44,495 bases of DNA from a virus. The translations under genes and the position numbers were made by a program. The stretch lies in IMG/VR virus record IMGVR_UViG_3300042879_001129, positions 1-44,495 of that record; one strand, 5' to 3'. This document shows positions 27,253-35,635 of this stretch, in pieces; position 1 is the first letter of the stretch, and the number at the start of each line of letters is the position of its first letter. A model generated the notes under the pieces. That model did no database searches. It saw nothing but the letters and a program-made list of their open reading frames with translations, and was not told the DNA's origin.

Positions 27253-27696
27253 ATGGCAGACATTGACAACGATTCCGCAGCCGGTGCGCTCGCGGAGAAG
27301 GGCCGGAAGAAGTCGGCAAAGAAGGGAAACCGTAGTTGGGTGCCCGCCGCTCCTCTCGGCATCAAGAGCAGGGACTCGTCCAGCAGGCTTCGCTGGGTCC
27401 ACGCCGAACCCGCCAACATGCTGAAGAAGCGTGCTGAAGGCTGGGAGCAGGCGAATGCTGGAGACGCTGTCCACGACCGCCCCAATGGGGTGGAGTCGGG
27501 GGCGGGAAGTTCAGCCGGTGTGCTGGAGTATCGGGACATGGTCCTCATGAAGATGCCCGAAGAAATGGCTCGGGAGCGCGAGGAGTACTACCGCAACGCA
27601 TCTCAGGAGCAGCTTACGGGCCTCAAGACGAGGACGAAGAGAGACATCCGCTCAAAGACGGGCGTTACCGTCGAGGGCGACATCACAATCGACTAA
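27253..27696 (+). CDS. Hypothetical virion-region protein, 147 aa
   Basis: The ATG at 27253 has GGAGG 7 bases upstream; TTG at 27247 is a poorer option. The sequence 'GNRSWVPAAPLGIKSRDSSSRLRWVHAEPANMLKKRAEGWEQA' is a conserved-looking block in short-tail phages between scaffold and capsid genes, followed by 'VLEYRDMVLMKMPEEMAREREEYYR' helices. Probably a minor head protein; function unknown. Confidence 0.6.
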   Translation: MADIDNDSAAGALAEKGRKKSAKKGNRSWVPAAPLGIKSRDSSSRLRWVHAEPANMLKKRAEGWEQANAGDAVHDRPNGVESGAGSSAGVLEYRDMVLMKMPEEMAREREEYYRNASQEQLTGLKTRTKRDIRSKTGVTVEGDITID

Positions 27697-27717
27697 CCCC
27701 TCCAGAAGGAGTCCAAC

Positions 27718-28311
27718 ATGACCGACGCTCCCTATGGCCTCCAGGCCATTCGGAACAAGGCTGCTGGCAACACCCTTCGCACGAAGCTCTATCGAGTGAC
27801 TGCGTCGGGCAATACCCAGGGCCTGTTCATCAACGACCCCGTCCGATTCAACTCGGCGGGCCTCGGCGTGATCCGCCTCTCGTCCAACGCTGCCGCGAAC
27901 ACCCGATGCCTCGGCGTGGTTTCGGAGCTGTTTGACGAGAACGGTCGCCCGCTCACGTTCAACCAGCCTAACCGTGGTCCCTTCCTCCCCGCCTCGACGG
28001 CTGGGTGGGCGGCGGTCTACGACAGCCAGCAGATCACGTTCATCTGTCAGGCCGACGCCTCCGCTGCGGAGACGATGGTCGGGCAGTACGTCTCGCTGAC
28101 GGCTGCGACGAACGGCAACACGGCTGCGGGCACCTCGGTGATGCAGATCCGTGCGGGTTCGGCGGATACGTCCGTGAAGACCTTCCAGGTGCTGGGTCTG
28201 GCTCCGACTGAGGCTCGCGGCCTCGGCTCGGTCGCCAACAACTCGGCTTGGGGCAATGCGTACATTGACCTTGAGGTCCGCATCGCCCTCCACTCCTACA
28301 CCTCGACCTGA
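27718..28311 (+). CDS. Head decoration-like structural protein, 197 aa
   Basis: A beta-rich protein (RVTASGNTQGLFINDPVRFNSAGLGVIRLS, then TRCLGVVSELFDENGRPLTF, and a C-terminal AYIDLEVRIALHSYTST) with few helices, lying immediately before the major capsid gene after AGAAGGAG. The composition and place fit a capsid decoration or head-stabilising protein. It has no membrane segment or enzymatic motif. Confidence 0.65.
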   Translation: MTDAPYGLQAIRNKAAGNTLRTKLYRVTASGNTQGLFINDPVRFNSAGLGVIRLSSNAAANTRCLGVVSELFDENGRPLTFNQPNRGPFLPASTAGWAAVYDSQQITFICQADASAAETMVGQYVSLTAATNGNTAAGTSVMQIRAGSADTSVKTFQVLGLAPTEARGLGSVANNSAWGNAYIDLEVRIALHSYTST

Positions 28312-28326
28312 TAGGGAGGACCGCAC

Positions 28327-29217
28327 ATGACGACCGGAACTGGCAATCTCCCTGAACTCCTGTGGCCCGGCATCTCCACGATCTGGGCCGACACCTACCG
28401 CCGCTACCCGCCGCTGTGGAACCGCTTCATGATCCTGCGTCGCTCGAACAAGGCGTTCGAGAAGGAGCAGGGCGTGACGGGCTTCGGCCTCGTCGGGCAG
28501 AAGGACGATGGTGACAGCGTCCCGTATGTGGACATGCTCCAGGGCTATCAGCGCGAGTACGTCAACCTGACCTACGGGCTGGGCACGACGATCACCCGCG
28601 AACTGATGGAAGACGAGCAGTACAACGTCATCAACAACGTGCCGAAGATGCTGGCTGAGTCGATGCGTCAGACGGAAGAGACCGTCGCCGCTTCGGTCTT
28701 CAACCTCGGCTTCAGCACGATGCTGACGGCGGATGGCAACGCCTTCTTCTCCTCGACGCACCCGAATGTCCGTGGTGGCACCCAGCGGAACATCCCCGCT
28801 GTCGCCTCGGACCTGACGCAGGCGTCGCTGGAGCAGGCGTACATCGACATCCACGACTTGCGCGACGACTCCGACCTGAAGATCAACCTTATGCCCGAGA
28901 AGCTGCTGGTCGCCCCGACCAACCGCTTCGTGGCTGAGAAGATCCTCGGGACGAAGTTCGCGGTGGGTTCGGCTGACAACGACATCAATCCGATGGCGGG
29001 CCAGCTTGACCTGATCGTGAACCCGTTCCTCACGGACCCGGATGCGTGGTTCATCATCACGAACGCCAAGGCGGGCGCGACGTTCTACCGTCGCCGCAAC
29101 GCCGAGATCACCCGTGACAACGAGTTCGACACGGAGATCCTCAAGACGAAGACGACGGCGCGCTTCTCGGTGGGTGCCACCGACTGGCGCTACGCCTACG
29201 CTTCGGCTGGCGCGTAA
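28327..29217 (+). CDS. Major capsid protein
   Basis: A 296-residue HK97-fold coat protein resembling the Mu-like head subunit type. It has 'NLPELLWPGISTIWADTYRRYPPLWNRFM', 'VTGFGLVGQKDDGDSVPYVDMLQGYQREYVNLTYGLGTTITRELMEDEQYNVI', and a strand-rich end 'AWFIITNAKAGATFYRR'. GAGGACC precedes the ATG. It is followed by an intrinsic terminator candidate, suggesting strong separate expression of the capsid gene set. Confidence 0.85.
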   Translation: MTTGTGNLPELLWPGISTIWADTYRRYPPLWNRFMILRRSNKAFEKEQGVTGFGLVGQKDDGDSVPYVDMLQGYQREYVNLTYGLGTTITRELMEDEQYNVINNVPKMLAESMRQTEETVAASVFNLGFSTMLTADGNAFFSSTHPNVRGGTQRNIPAVASDLTQASLEQAYIDIHDLRDDSDLKINLMPEKLLVAPTNRFVAEKILGTKFAVGSADNDINPMAGQLDLIVNPFLTDPDAWFIITNAKAGATFYRRRNAEITRDNEFDTEILKTKTTARFSVGATDWRYAYASAGA

Positions 29218-29240
29218 GACCGGCACATACCCGGCAAGGG

Positions 29241-29270
29241 AAGGGGCATCCGAGAGGGTGCCCCTTTCTC
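29241..29270 (+). terminator. Intrinsic terminator after the capsid gene
   Basis: AAGGGGCA (29241-29248) pairs with TGCCCCTT (29259-29266) around a 10-base loop and is followed by TCTC. A competing CCGGCAAGG/CCTTGCCCGG pairing spans it (about 29231-29302). Partial termination would lower the tail genes relative to capsid. Confidence 0.55.
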
Positions 29271-29334
29271 ATAGGGGCCTTCCCCGTCCTTGCCCGGTGG
29301 GTAGATTGGGGACGGATCAGCAAAGGATCTCTCC

Positions 29335-30771
29335 ATGACCCTCAAGACGCAGTTCTCCGGCCCCGTTGCCTCTGGCATCAACACGGGCAACATCCCCACG
29401 ACCAACAAGGGCTTCGGTCGGTTCACCGTGTGGACCCCGCTGACGACCCTTCCGATCACGGCCCAGCCCGTCGCGGTCCTGCCCTTTGATGCGGTCCTGC
29501 ATGAGATCAACATCTGGAAGACCGGGGCCTTCACGGGCGAGGCGGCCTTCAAGTTTGGCACCGGCCTGAATGGCTCGGACAACCTCGGCAGCGTCTCTAT
29601 CTCGGGCAACTCGGTCTACCGGGCATTCGTCAACTCGGCCACGGCCCAGACCACCCTGCCGTTCGCCCACGCGGGCGTTTCGGCCAACCCGACCCCGATC
29701 TACTTCTCCACGGGCGCGATCTCGGGCACGACGAGCGCACTCGCCTCGGCTGCCTTCGTGGAGGTCATCTACACCCGCATTTCCCTGACGGATCGCCCGG
29801 ATCTTGTTGCGGCGCACAAGGGCAACGACACGGCTTTTCAGGGGCCGGTTCGGTCTGGCGGCCAGGATGTCGGCATCCCGTCCCGGTCCACGGTCGGCAA
29901 CCTTGTCACCATCCAGCAGGCCACGGCAGCGTCCTCGCCGGTCAGCGGTCAGGTGGTGGGGATGATCCCCTACGGCGCTTACCTCAAGGAGATCAACTTC
30001 TACTGCCGCACGGCCCCGGCTGGCGAGGCGACGGTTCGCTTTGCCATCAACGGGGAGTCGGACAACCTCGGTAGCGTCTCGGTCTCTGCCGCTGGCGTCT
30101 ACTCGGTGGCCCTGACCTCTGCCGTCCGCGCCACGGTCCCGCTGGGCATCAACAGCGGCTCGGGCCAGCCGGTCAGGATGTCGGTCCTCGCGGCCTCCGG
30201 TTCCGTCGCGGCCCTTCAGGGCATGGGTGAGCTTGTCATGGTCCGCAGGGGCCAGTCGGACGGCTACCCCGGCCCCGGCCAGAAGGAGACGACCTTCCAG
30301 GGTCCCATCGCCACGGGCGTCAACAGCGGTCTGTGGGGCAACGCCAAGCCCGAGATCGGGTGGGGCCGGTTCTCCAAGCTGACGACCACGATCCCCTCGA
30401 CCAATGGTGTGGTTTCCGGCCTCCTCGTCGGCTACCTCCCCATCGGCGCGGCGCTGGTGGAGATCAACTACATCGCTGGCACGGCTGCTGCGGGAGAGGC
30501 GACGGTGCGGGCGGGTACGTCCCCCACGGCCTTCACCTCGGACACGCTGGGTGCGGTGTCGGTCTCTGCGGCTGGCATCTACAGCGTGATCTCCTCGACG
30601 GCAGTCCGGGCCTTCGATGACTCGGGCGTCAACCGCGCCAAGAGCGGGGCCACGGCGCAGGCCATCTACCTCAACGTCGCGGCTGCCTCGGGCAGCATCG
30701 CCACGCTGAGTGCAAACGCGGCGGTTGAGATCGTCTACACCCGCCTCGACCCCTCCACCTACGGAGTCTGA
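29335..30771 (+). CDS. Structural protein built of three tandem repeat domains
   Basis: A 478-residue beta-rich protein made of three related ~140-residue units at about 6-150, 167-305 and 320-471. Each begins FxGPxxSGxN-like, has 'LPxxAxLxEIN', a 'GEAxxxFG' segment, 'DNLGSVSVSAAGVYSV', and ends near 'VEVIYTR'. No enzymatic motif. The repeats suggest a trimeric-like or elongated head fibre or tail component. It follows the capsid gene after a terminator. Confidence 0.7.
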   Translation: MTLKTQFSGPVASGINTGNIPTTNKGFGRFTVWTPLTTLPITAQPVAVLPFDAVLHEINIWKTGAFTGEAAFKFGTGLNGSDNLGSVSISGNSVYRAFVNSATAQTTLPFAHAGVSANPTPIYFSTGAISGTTSALASAAFVEVIYTRISLTDRPDLVAAHKGNDTAFQGPVRSGGQDVGIPSRSTVGNLVTIQQATAASSPVSGQVVGMIPYGAYLKEINFYCRTAPAGEATVRFAINGESDNLGSVSVSAAGVYSVALTSAVRATVPLGINSGSGQPVRMSVLAASGSVAALQGMGELVMVRRGQSDGYPGPGQKETTFQGPIATGVNSGLWGNAKPEIGWGRFSKLTTTIPSTNGVVSGLLVGYLPIGAALVEINYIAGTAAAGEATVRAGTSPTAFTSDTLGAVSVSAAGIYSVISSTAVRAFDDSGVNRAKSGATAQAIYLNVAAASGSIATLSANAAVEIVYTRLDPSTYGV

Positions 30772-30772
30772 C

Positions 30773-31117
30773 ATGGCCCGCCCCAAGAACTGGATCGTGA
30801 CGCTGGCTAACGCCGAGTCCACGGTCATCTACTGGCCCACCGACACTTGGGTCTCCACGCAGGAATATGCGTTCAACTTCCGGGTCATCTCGGGATCGGG
30901 TTCGTTCCTCGCGGGGTGTTCCGCCTCCTCTACCATTGACCGGGTGCTTCAAACCGGCGTCACCTCGGCCCATTGGACGGAGCGTGTGGCGTTCAGCACG
31001 GGGACTGCCGCGACCTTCTTGGGTCCGGTGTCCTGCTGGCGGCTCACGGTGCGCTCCAGCGGCGCGGCGACCTACGACCTCATGGCGATGCAGTCCGGTC
31101 CTGAGCGGGTGGCCTGA
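30773..31117 (+). CDS. Hypothetical structural protein, 114 aa
   Basis: A small beta-rich protein (WIVTLANAESTVIYWPTDTWVSTQEYAFNFRVISGSGSFLAGC) with a C-terminal TYDLMAMQSGPERVA. The ATG at 30773 follows the previous stop by one base; the earlier in-frame start belongs to a shadow frame. Likely a virion component by position; no family recognised. Confidence 0.55.
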   Translation: MARPKNWIVTLANAESTVIYWPTDTWVSTQEYAFNFRVISGSGSFLAGCSASSTIDRVLQTGVTSAHWTERVAFSTGTAATFLGPVSCWRLTVRSSGAATYDLMAMQSGPERVA

Positions 31118-31491
31118 TGGGCCGGTGGACTGAGCGCAATCGCTGGCGGCGGGGCCAATGGCTCGTCCGCGACGACGAGAGCGGCTTTGTCCACTACGCC
31201 GATCAGGTCGTTCGGCGCTGGGATGGGATGTACGTCCGCAAGGACCAGGATGAGCCGATTGAGCCGCAATGGTTCATCACGGCTGAGTCCGACCCGACCA
31301 ACGTCCCGTTCGTCCGCCCCGACCAACCGGCTGGCCCAGCCTGCAAGACCGGGCCTGCCTACGATGCGGCGAACCGACCGATCAAGAGCTTCCCCGGCTA
31401 CAACCTCTATGTGGGCAGCAGCATCGGGAGCATGGAGATCGAGTGCAGCTTCATCGTGTTCCCCGACAGCGGCCCTTACCCTCCACGGTGA
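31117..31491 (+). CDS. Hypothetical structural protein, 124 aa
   Basis: Starts MGRWTERNRWRRGQWLVRDDESGFVHYADQVVRRWDGMYVRKDQ. The Trp/Arg-rich N-terminus and the statement-like 'PQWFITAESDPTNVPFVRPD' are a conserved-looking phage motif. Overlaps the previous gene by one base. Unknown role in the head-to-tail region. Confidence 0.6.
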   Translation: MGRWTERNRWRRGQWLVRDDESGFVHYADQVVRRWDGMYVRKDQDEPIEPQWFITAESDPTNVPFVRPDQPAGPACKTGPAYDAANRPIKSFPGYNLYVGSSIGSMEIECSFIVFPDSGPYPPR

Positions 31492-31494
31492 CCC

Positions 31495-32184
31495 ATGGCA
31501 CAGCAGGACAAGGCAACCCTCAAGCAGGCTTTCGAGACCGGAGACGCGCCCACGGGTAGCGATTTCGAGAACCTCATCGACAGCCAGTTGAACCTTGCCG
31601 AGACCACGGCGCAGACGATCAACGGCCCGGTCAACTTCGCGGGTGGCGTGACGTTCGCGGCGGTCTCTGCGGCTACCATCGGCGGCAGCACGGGCACCTT
31701 CGGGACCATCGCCGCTTCAGCGGGTACGTTCACCCAGGTTTCTGCCAACGGGATCTTCGGGCTTGCCAAGGCAGAATGCTACGCCACGGGAACGGGGTTG
31801 ATCTCCACGACTGCAATCAACTCCTACGTCGTTACCAACGTCGGAACGTCTGCGGAGTTCACCAACCAATTCACGCACAACGGCTCCGGTCGCCTCACCT
31901 ACACCGGCTCGCAGACCAAGACCTTCATGTTCGACGTTGACTTCACGGTCAGCGGAGTGACGGCAACGCAGAACGTCGCGGTGCGCCTCGGCAAGGATGG
32001 TTCCTCGCTTGCCAAGACCACGATGGAACTGCGGATGGCAGCCTCCTCCGCCCCCTATGCGGGCCATGTTGGCGGTATCGTGACGCTAACGGCCAACTCC
32101 TATGTCGAGGTCTACTCGACTGCAACGCTCAACGTGAGCAACATCCTCTTCGAGAAGCTGAACCTACGCGCAAGGGAGGTCTGA
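31495..32184 (+). CDS. Fibre-like virion protein with shared N-terminal anchor motif, 229 aa
   Basis: The N-terminus DKATLKQAFETGDAPTGSDFENLIDS (residues 5-30) matches in pattern the start of the gene at 41088, and is found on phage fibre-type proteins where it probably anchors to the virion. The rest is a Gly/Thr/Ala-rich beta protein (GVTFAAVSAATIGGSTGTFGT) with a C-terminal jelly-roll-like part containing FTHNGSGRLTYTGSQTKTFMFDVDFTV. No known catalytic site. Confidence 0.6.
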   Translation: MAQQDKATLKQAFETGDAPTGSDFENLIDSQLNLAETTAQTINGPVNFAGGVTFAAVSAATIGGSTGTFGTIAASAGTFTQVSANGIFGLAKAECYATGTGLISTTAINSYVVTNVGTSAEFTNQFTHNGSGRLTYTGSQTKTFMFDVDFTVSGVTATQNVAVRLGKDGSSLAKTTMELRMAASSAPYAGHVGGIVTLTANSYVEVYSTATLNVSNILFEKLNLRAREV

Positions 32185-32185
32185 C

Positions 32186-32899
32186 ATGGCCTCGCCCTAC
32201 CTCACGATTCTGGAGATCGTGAACGAGGTCTGCGACCGGATGAACATCCGCCGCGTGACCACCACGAACCAGAACGCATTCACGAAGAACTGCATCAACC
32301 TCCTGAACGACATCATGGAGGAGATGACGGACTTCGGGACTTGGAACGAGTTGCAGGCATCGGCCTCGGTGACGATGGTCTGCGGTCAGTCGATCTACAC
32401 CATCGACACCACGACGCTCGCCACGGCCAAGCAGTTCATCCACTCCATCCAGGAGGTCGCGGTGTCGGGTCGCGTCCCGCCGCTGGAGCCGATCTCGGAC
32501 AAGAACGAGTTCAGGATGCTTAACCGGGTCAACTCCATCGGCCAGCCGTCGCGCTACATCATCGAAGGAGTGGACACGCTCGGCAATCCTCGCCTCGGTA
32601 TCTTCCCGCGCCCCGGTGCGAACTACGCTGGCAACGAGGCTTTTGTGAAGTTCCAAGTGCTGCCGCCGAAGTATGTGGCTGGGTCCGATGACGCGGTGGT
32701 CGTGCCGTTCCCCGGTCGCGTGGTCATCCTCGGCCTCGTCGCTGCGGCGATCCTTGACGAGAGCGCGGGTGCAGAGACGCGCCAGTATCAGGCAGCGCAG
32801 TTGAAGTACCTTGCCGCGCGCAACAATGCCCTTGGACGCCAGACTGCCAAGACGGGCGAGTATGTGCGTGTCCAGCCGGGCGTGACGACGAGGTCGTGA
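32186..32899 (+). CDS. Head-tail adaptor / tail tubular protein A-like
   Basis: A 237-residue neck protein: N-terminal helices 'LTILEIVNEVCDRMNIRRVTTTNQNAFTKNCINLLNDIMEEMTDFGTWNEL', a beta region with 'GQSIYTIDTTTLATAKQFIHSIQEVAV', then 'RYIIEGVDTLGNPRLGIFPRPG' and a C-terminal helix RQYQAAQLKYLAARNNALG. This is the arrangement of T7 gp11-like adaptors, which bind the portal and start the tail tube. Placed correctly before the gp12/stabilisation protein. Confidence 0.75.
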   Translation: MASPYLTILEIVNEVCDRMNIRRVTTTNQNAFTKNCINLLNDIMEEMTDFGTWNELQASASVTMVCGQSIYTIDTTTLATAKQFIHSIQEVAVSGRVPPLEPISDKNEFRMLNRVNSIGQPSRYIIEGVDTLGNPRLGIFPRPGANYAGNEAFVKFQVLPPKYVAGSDDAVVVPFPGRVVILGLVAAAILDESAGAETRQYQAAQLKYLAARNNALGRQTAKTGEYVRVQPGVTTRS

Positions 32900-32900
32900 A

Positions 32901-34976
32901 GTGCCCGAGCGGTTCTACCAGATAGCGCGGCGCGGTCTCGCCACGAACTTCACCGAGACCGAGATCCCGCTCGACTACGCGCAGAGGTTCCGCAACCGCT
33001 TCATCAACGCAGCGGGTGGTGCCGAGAAGCGCCCCGGCTACGTCGCGCTCTCGGGTGCCCTGCCCACCAAGGGCATCGTCACGGGCCTGCACGAATACAT
33101 AGACCGAGACGGCACGGCCACGCTGTTCGCCTCCTCCGATGGCATCGTGTTCCGCTACAACGGCTCGTCGGCTTGGACACAGGTGTGGCAGGCGACCACG
33201 GCTGCGCGGCTGCGGTCGGTCCAGTTCGATGACAAGCTCGTTTTCTTCAATGGCGTGGACCGTCAGGTCTACATCGACAGCGCGACGGCACAGTTCCAGC
33301 GGTTGCAGCCGGTCATGGAGAACGGCACTTGCGGTGCGTCCACTTCGGCCAACGCGCTGACAGACGCCGCAGTCACGGACTGGACGGCGCAGACCTTCGT
33401 GGCTCCCGGCGACATCGTATTCAACGCCAAGCGCGGGGCATATGGCATCGTGACTGCCGTGACCTCGTCGCGGGTGAGCCACACGGCGATCTCGGGTGCG
33501 GCGCGTGGGTTCGGCTCCACCCTTGCCCCGATCTCTGGCGCTCCGGTTGGTGGCGATCCGACTGCGGGCGACGGCTACAAGATCTACGACAGCATCGAGT
33601 TAAACGTCGTTTCCTACGATGGCGTCCTTGACAACGTCGCGACCATCGTCTCGACCAGCACCAGCCCAACGCAGACCTACATCTCCGTCTCTGCCGACAA
33701 GGTGGCGAACTGGCTCAGCACCACCATGCGCGTGGGCGATGTCGTCCACAACACGACCAAGACGGCTGGCTCCTTCGTCTCCGAGATCCTGTCCTCTGGC
33801 TTCTACGTCGCGCCCGCGATTGCCACGACCTCGGCGGGTGACTCCATCGTCCTGTACCAGCCTGCCATGCCGGTCGCGAGTTGGATTCATGTCCACTACG
33901 GTCGCGCATGGATGATTGACTCCCGCGACCCGCGCAACGTCGTGGCCTCGGGTGCGAACGACATCCAGGACTTCACGGTGGACAGCCAGTCGCTTGAGAC
34001 CCGCACGGTGGCGATTGGCAGCCAGCAGCCCGGAGCCGATCCGGCGCGCACGATTGCCTCGTTCCAGACCTACCTCATCATCGGCACGGAGCGAGCGGTC
34101 TACGCCTATCGCGGCACGGCCCCGGCGGACCTTGAACCCGCTGGCTTGTTCCCGCAGGGCGTGGTCGCTGCGGATGGGTTCGTCAACACCGGCAACGACC
34201 TGTCCTTCATCGGGTACGATGGACTGCTGTCGATCAGCTTGCTCATCAATACGAACAACCTACAGCGGTCCAACATCTCGGAGCCGATCAAGAACACGCT
34301 GCGCGCAATCATCCGCGATGTGATCGAAAGCCCCAATCCGCAGATCCAGATCGTCAACTACCAGCGGCGCAGCTGGATCGTGATGAAGATCGCGAGCAAG
34401 CTCTACATCTACAACTACGCCAACTTCGTGCTGGATGACGGGAAGATCGTGGCCGGTGCGAGTTGGTCTGACTTCGACGGGCAGATCGGCCTCCAGAGCG
34501 TCCTCTACGTCCGTGCCAACTCCGACCTCCTTCTGGGCGGGGCGGATGGCAAGGTCTACGTCTTCGACCAGAACACCTTTACGGACGACGGGGCGTTGTA
34601 CCCGACCGAATACATGCCCGGCTGGCTGAACCTTGAGGAGCCGCGCCAGAGCAACCGGATCAAGACCGGGTCGTACATCGTGCCCAACTTCCAGGTTGGC
34701 GGCAGGGTGGTCTACGACATCGAGTCCACGGGCGACTTCAACCTCCAATCCTACGACCTTGTGTCGGTCACGGCGCAGGAGGAGATCGGTGGCCGGGGGA
34801 TCGGCACCTTCAGGATCGGCACGGACTTCGTGGGCATGGCCCGGACCACGGAGGGCAAGATCCCCCTCCGCTGGCGGGGCGCCCACTTCCGGGTCTCGTT
34901 CCGTACTCTTGACCAGTACGGGCCTGACGTACTGGCCGGATTCACGATATATGGGGACATCCACGGGAGACGCTGA
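32901..34976 (+). CDS. Tail tubular protein B / tail stabilisation protein
   Basis: A 691-residue beta-rich tail nozzle protein, similar in layout to T7 gp12 and P22 gp10-type stabilisation proteins: N-terminal 'QRFRNRFINAAGGAEKRPGYVAL', beta-propeller-like repeats (TATLFASSDGIVFRYNGSSAW ... VYIDSATAQFQRL), 'NGYDGLLSI'-like 'FIGYDGLLSISLLINTNN', and a C-terminal part with 'FRVSFRTLDQYGPDVLAGFTIYGDIHGRR'. The start is GTG at 32901, one base after the adaptor stop. Confidence 0.8.
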   Translation: MPERFYQIARRGLATNFTETEIPLDYAQRFRNRFINAAGGAEKRPGYVALSGALPTKGIVTGLHEYIDRDGTATLFASSDGIVFRYNGSSAWTQVWQATTAARLRSVQFDDKLVFFNGVDRQVYIDSATAQFQRLQPVMENGTCGASTSANALTDAAVTDWTAQTFVAPGDIVFNAKRGAYGIVTAVTSSRVSHTAISGAARGFGSTLAPISGAPVGGDPTAGDGYKIYDSIELNVVSYDGVLDNVATIVSTSTSPTQTYISVSADKVANWLSTTMRVGDVVHNTTKTAGSFVSEILSSGFYVAPAIATTSAGDSIVLYQPAMPVASWIHVHYGRAWMIDSRDPRNVVASGANDIQDFTVDSQSLETRTVAIGSQQPGADPARTIASFQTYLIIGTERAVYAYRGTAPADLEPAGLFPQGVVAADGFVNTGNDLSFIGYDGLLSISLLINTNNLQRSNISEPIKNTLRAIIRDVIESPNPQIQIVNYQRRSWIVMKIASKLYIYNYANFVLDDGKIVAGASWSDFDGQIGLQSVLYVRANSDLLLGGADGKVYVFDQNTFTDDGALYPTEYMPGWLNLEEPRQSNRIKTGSYIVPNFQVGGRVVYDIESTGDFNLQSYDLVSVTAQEEIGGRGIGTFRIGTDFVGMARTTEGKIPLRWRGAHFRVSFRTLDQYGPDVLAGFTIYGDIHGRR

Positions 34977-35626
34977 TGTTTGAGTTCCTAGCCCCGGCCC
35001 AGACGGCCCTGAACCTTGCCGGTGCCGGTGCTTCGGTCGCCAACCTGTTTGGCATGGGCCGGAACCGAGCCACCGAGAAGGCTGTCCGGGCGCAGGCAGA
35101 GCGGGCGGTCCAGCTTTCGGAAGCCCTTACCAACCCCAACAGCCCTTTGTTCCAGCAGATGTCGGCTGACGCCCTCCAGCAGCAGCGCACGGCGAGGCTC
35201 CAGGGCATCTCTGACTTTGTCCGGGAGCAGGAGAGGCAGGCGAGGCGCTTCCCCTCTTCCTCGGGCAACGTGAGCTTGTTTGCGCGCAATCCGCGCCGGG
35301 ACGAGGCCATCGCCCGCGCCATGATGATGGCAGGGCAGAACGAGCAGGCGCAGGCCAACCAGCAGGCCCGTCAGTTGATCTCCGGTGGCCTGAGCGCCCT
35401 TGGCACCTCCACGCAGGCCCTTGGGCGGGCCGGGCAGATGCAGGCCCAGAACCAGTTGATGCGTCAGGTTGGCGTTCCCTCTGGACTGTTCGGAGCCAGC
35501 CGCTTCCTCGGGGAGGCGGCGAAGACGCTCGCCCCCGGAACTCAAGGGCAGCCAGTAAACCCGTTTGTGCAGGGGTACAATCCCATTCTGGATGTGTACC
35601 GCACCGGCAATCCGGCCCCGAGCTAA
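34976..35626 (+). CDS. Internal virion / ejection protein, small (216 aa)
   Basis: A 216-residue protein: hydrophobic N-terminus (APAQTALNLAGAGASVANLFGMG), then a long amphipathic helix (AVRAQAERAVQLSEALTNP...LFQQMSADALQQQRTARLQGISDFV) and a Gln/Ala-rich C-terminus. Composition and place right after the tail nozzle match T7 gp14-type ejection proteins that enter the host envelope. The one-base overlap with the preceding stop supports the start at 34976. Confidence 0.65.
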   Translation: MFEFLAPAQTALNLAGAGASVANLFGMGRNRATEKAVRAQAERAVQLSEALTNPNSPLFQQMSADALQQQRTARLQGISDFVREQERQARRFPSSSGNVSLFARNPRRDEAIARAMMMAGQNEQAQANQQARQLISGGLSALGTSTQALGRAGQMQAQNQLMRQVGVPSGLFGASRFLGEAAKTLAPGTQGQPVNPFVQGYNPILDVYRTGNPAPS

Positions 35627-35635
35627 GAGGCTGAC

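Noticed and set aside
27652-30828. Long minus-strand frames of 524 and 503 codons
   Set aside because: Antisense to the decoration, capsid and triple-repeat genes; composition typical of GC-rich shadow frames.
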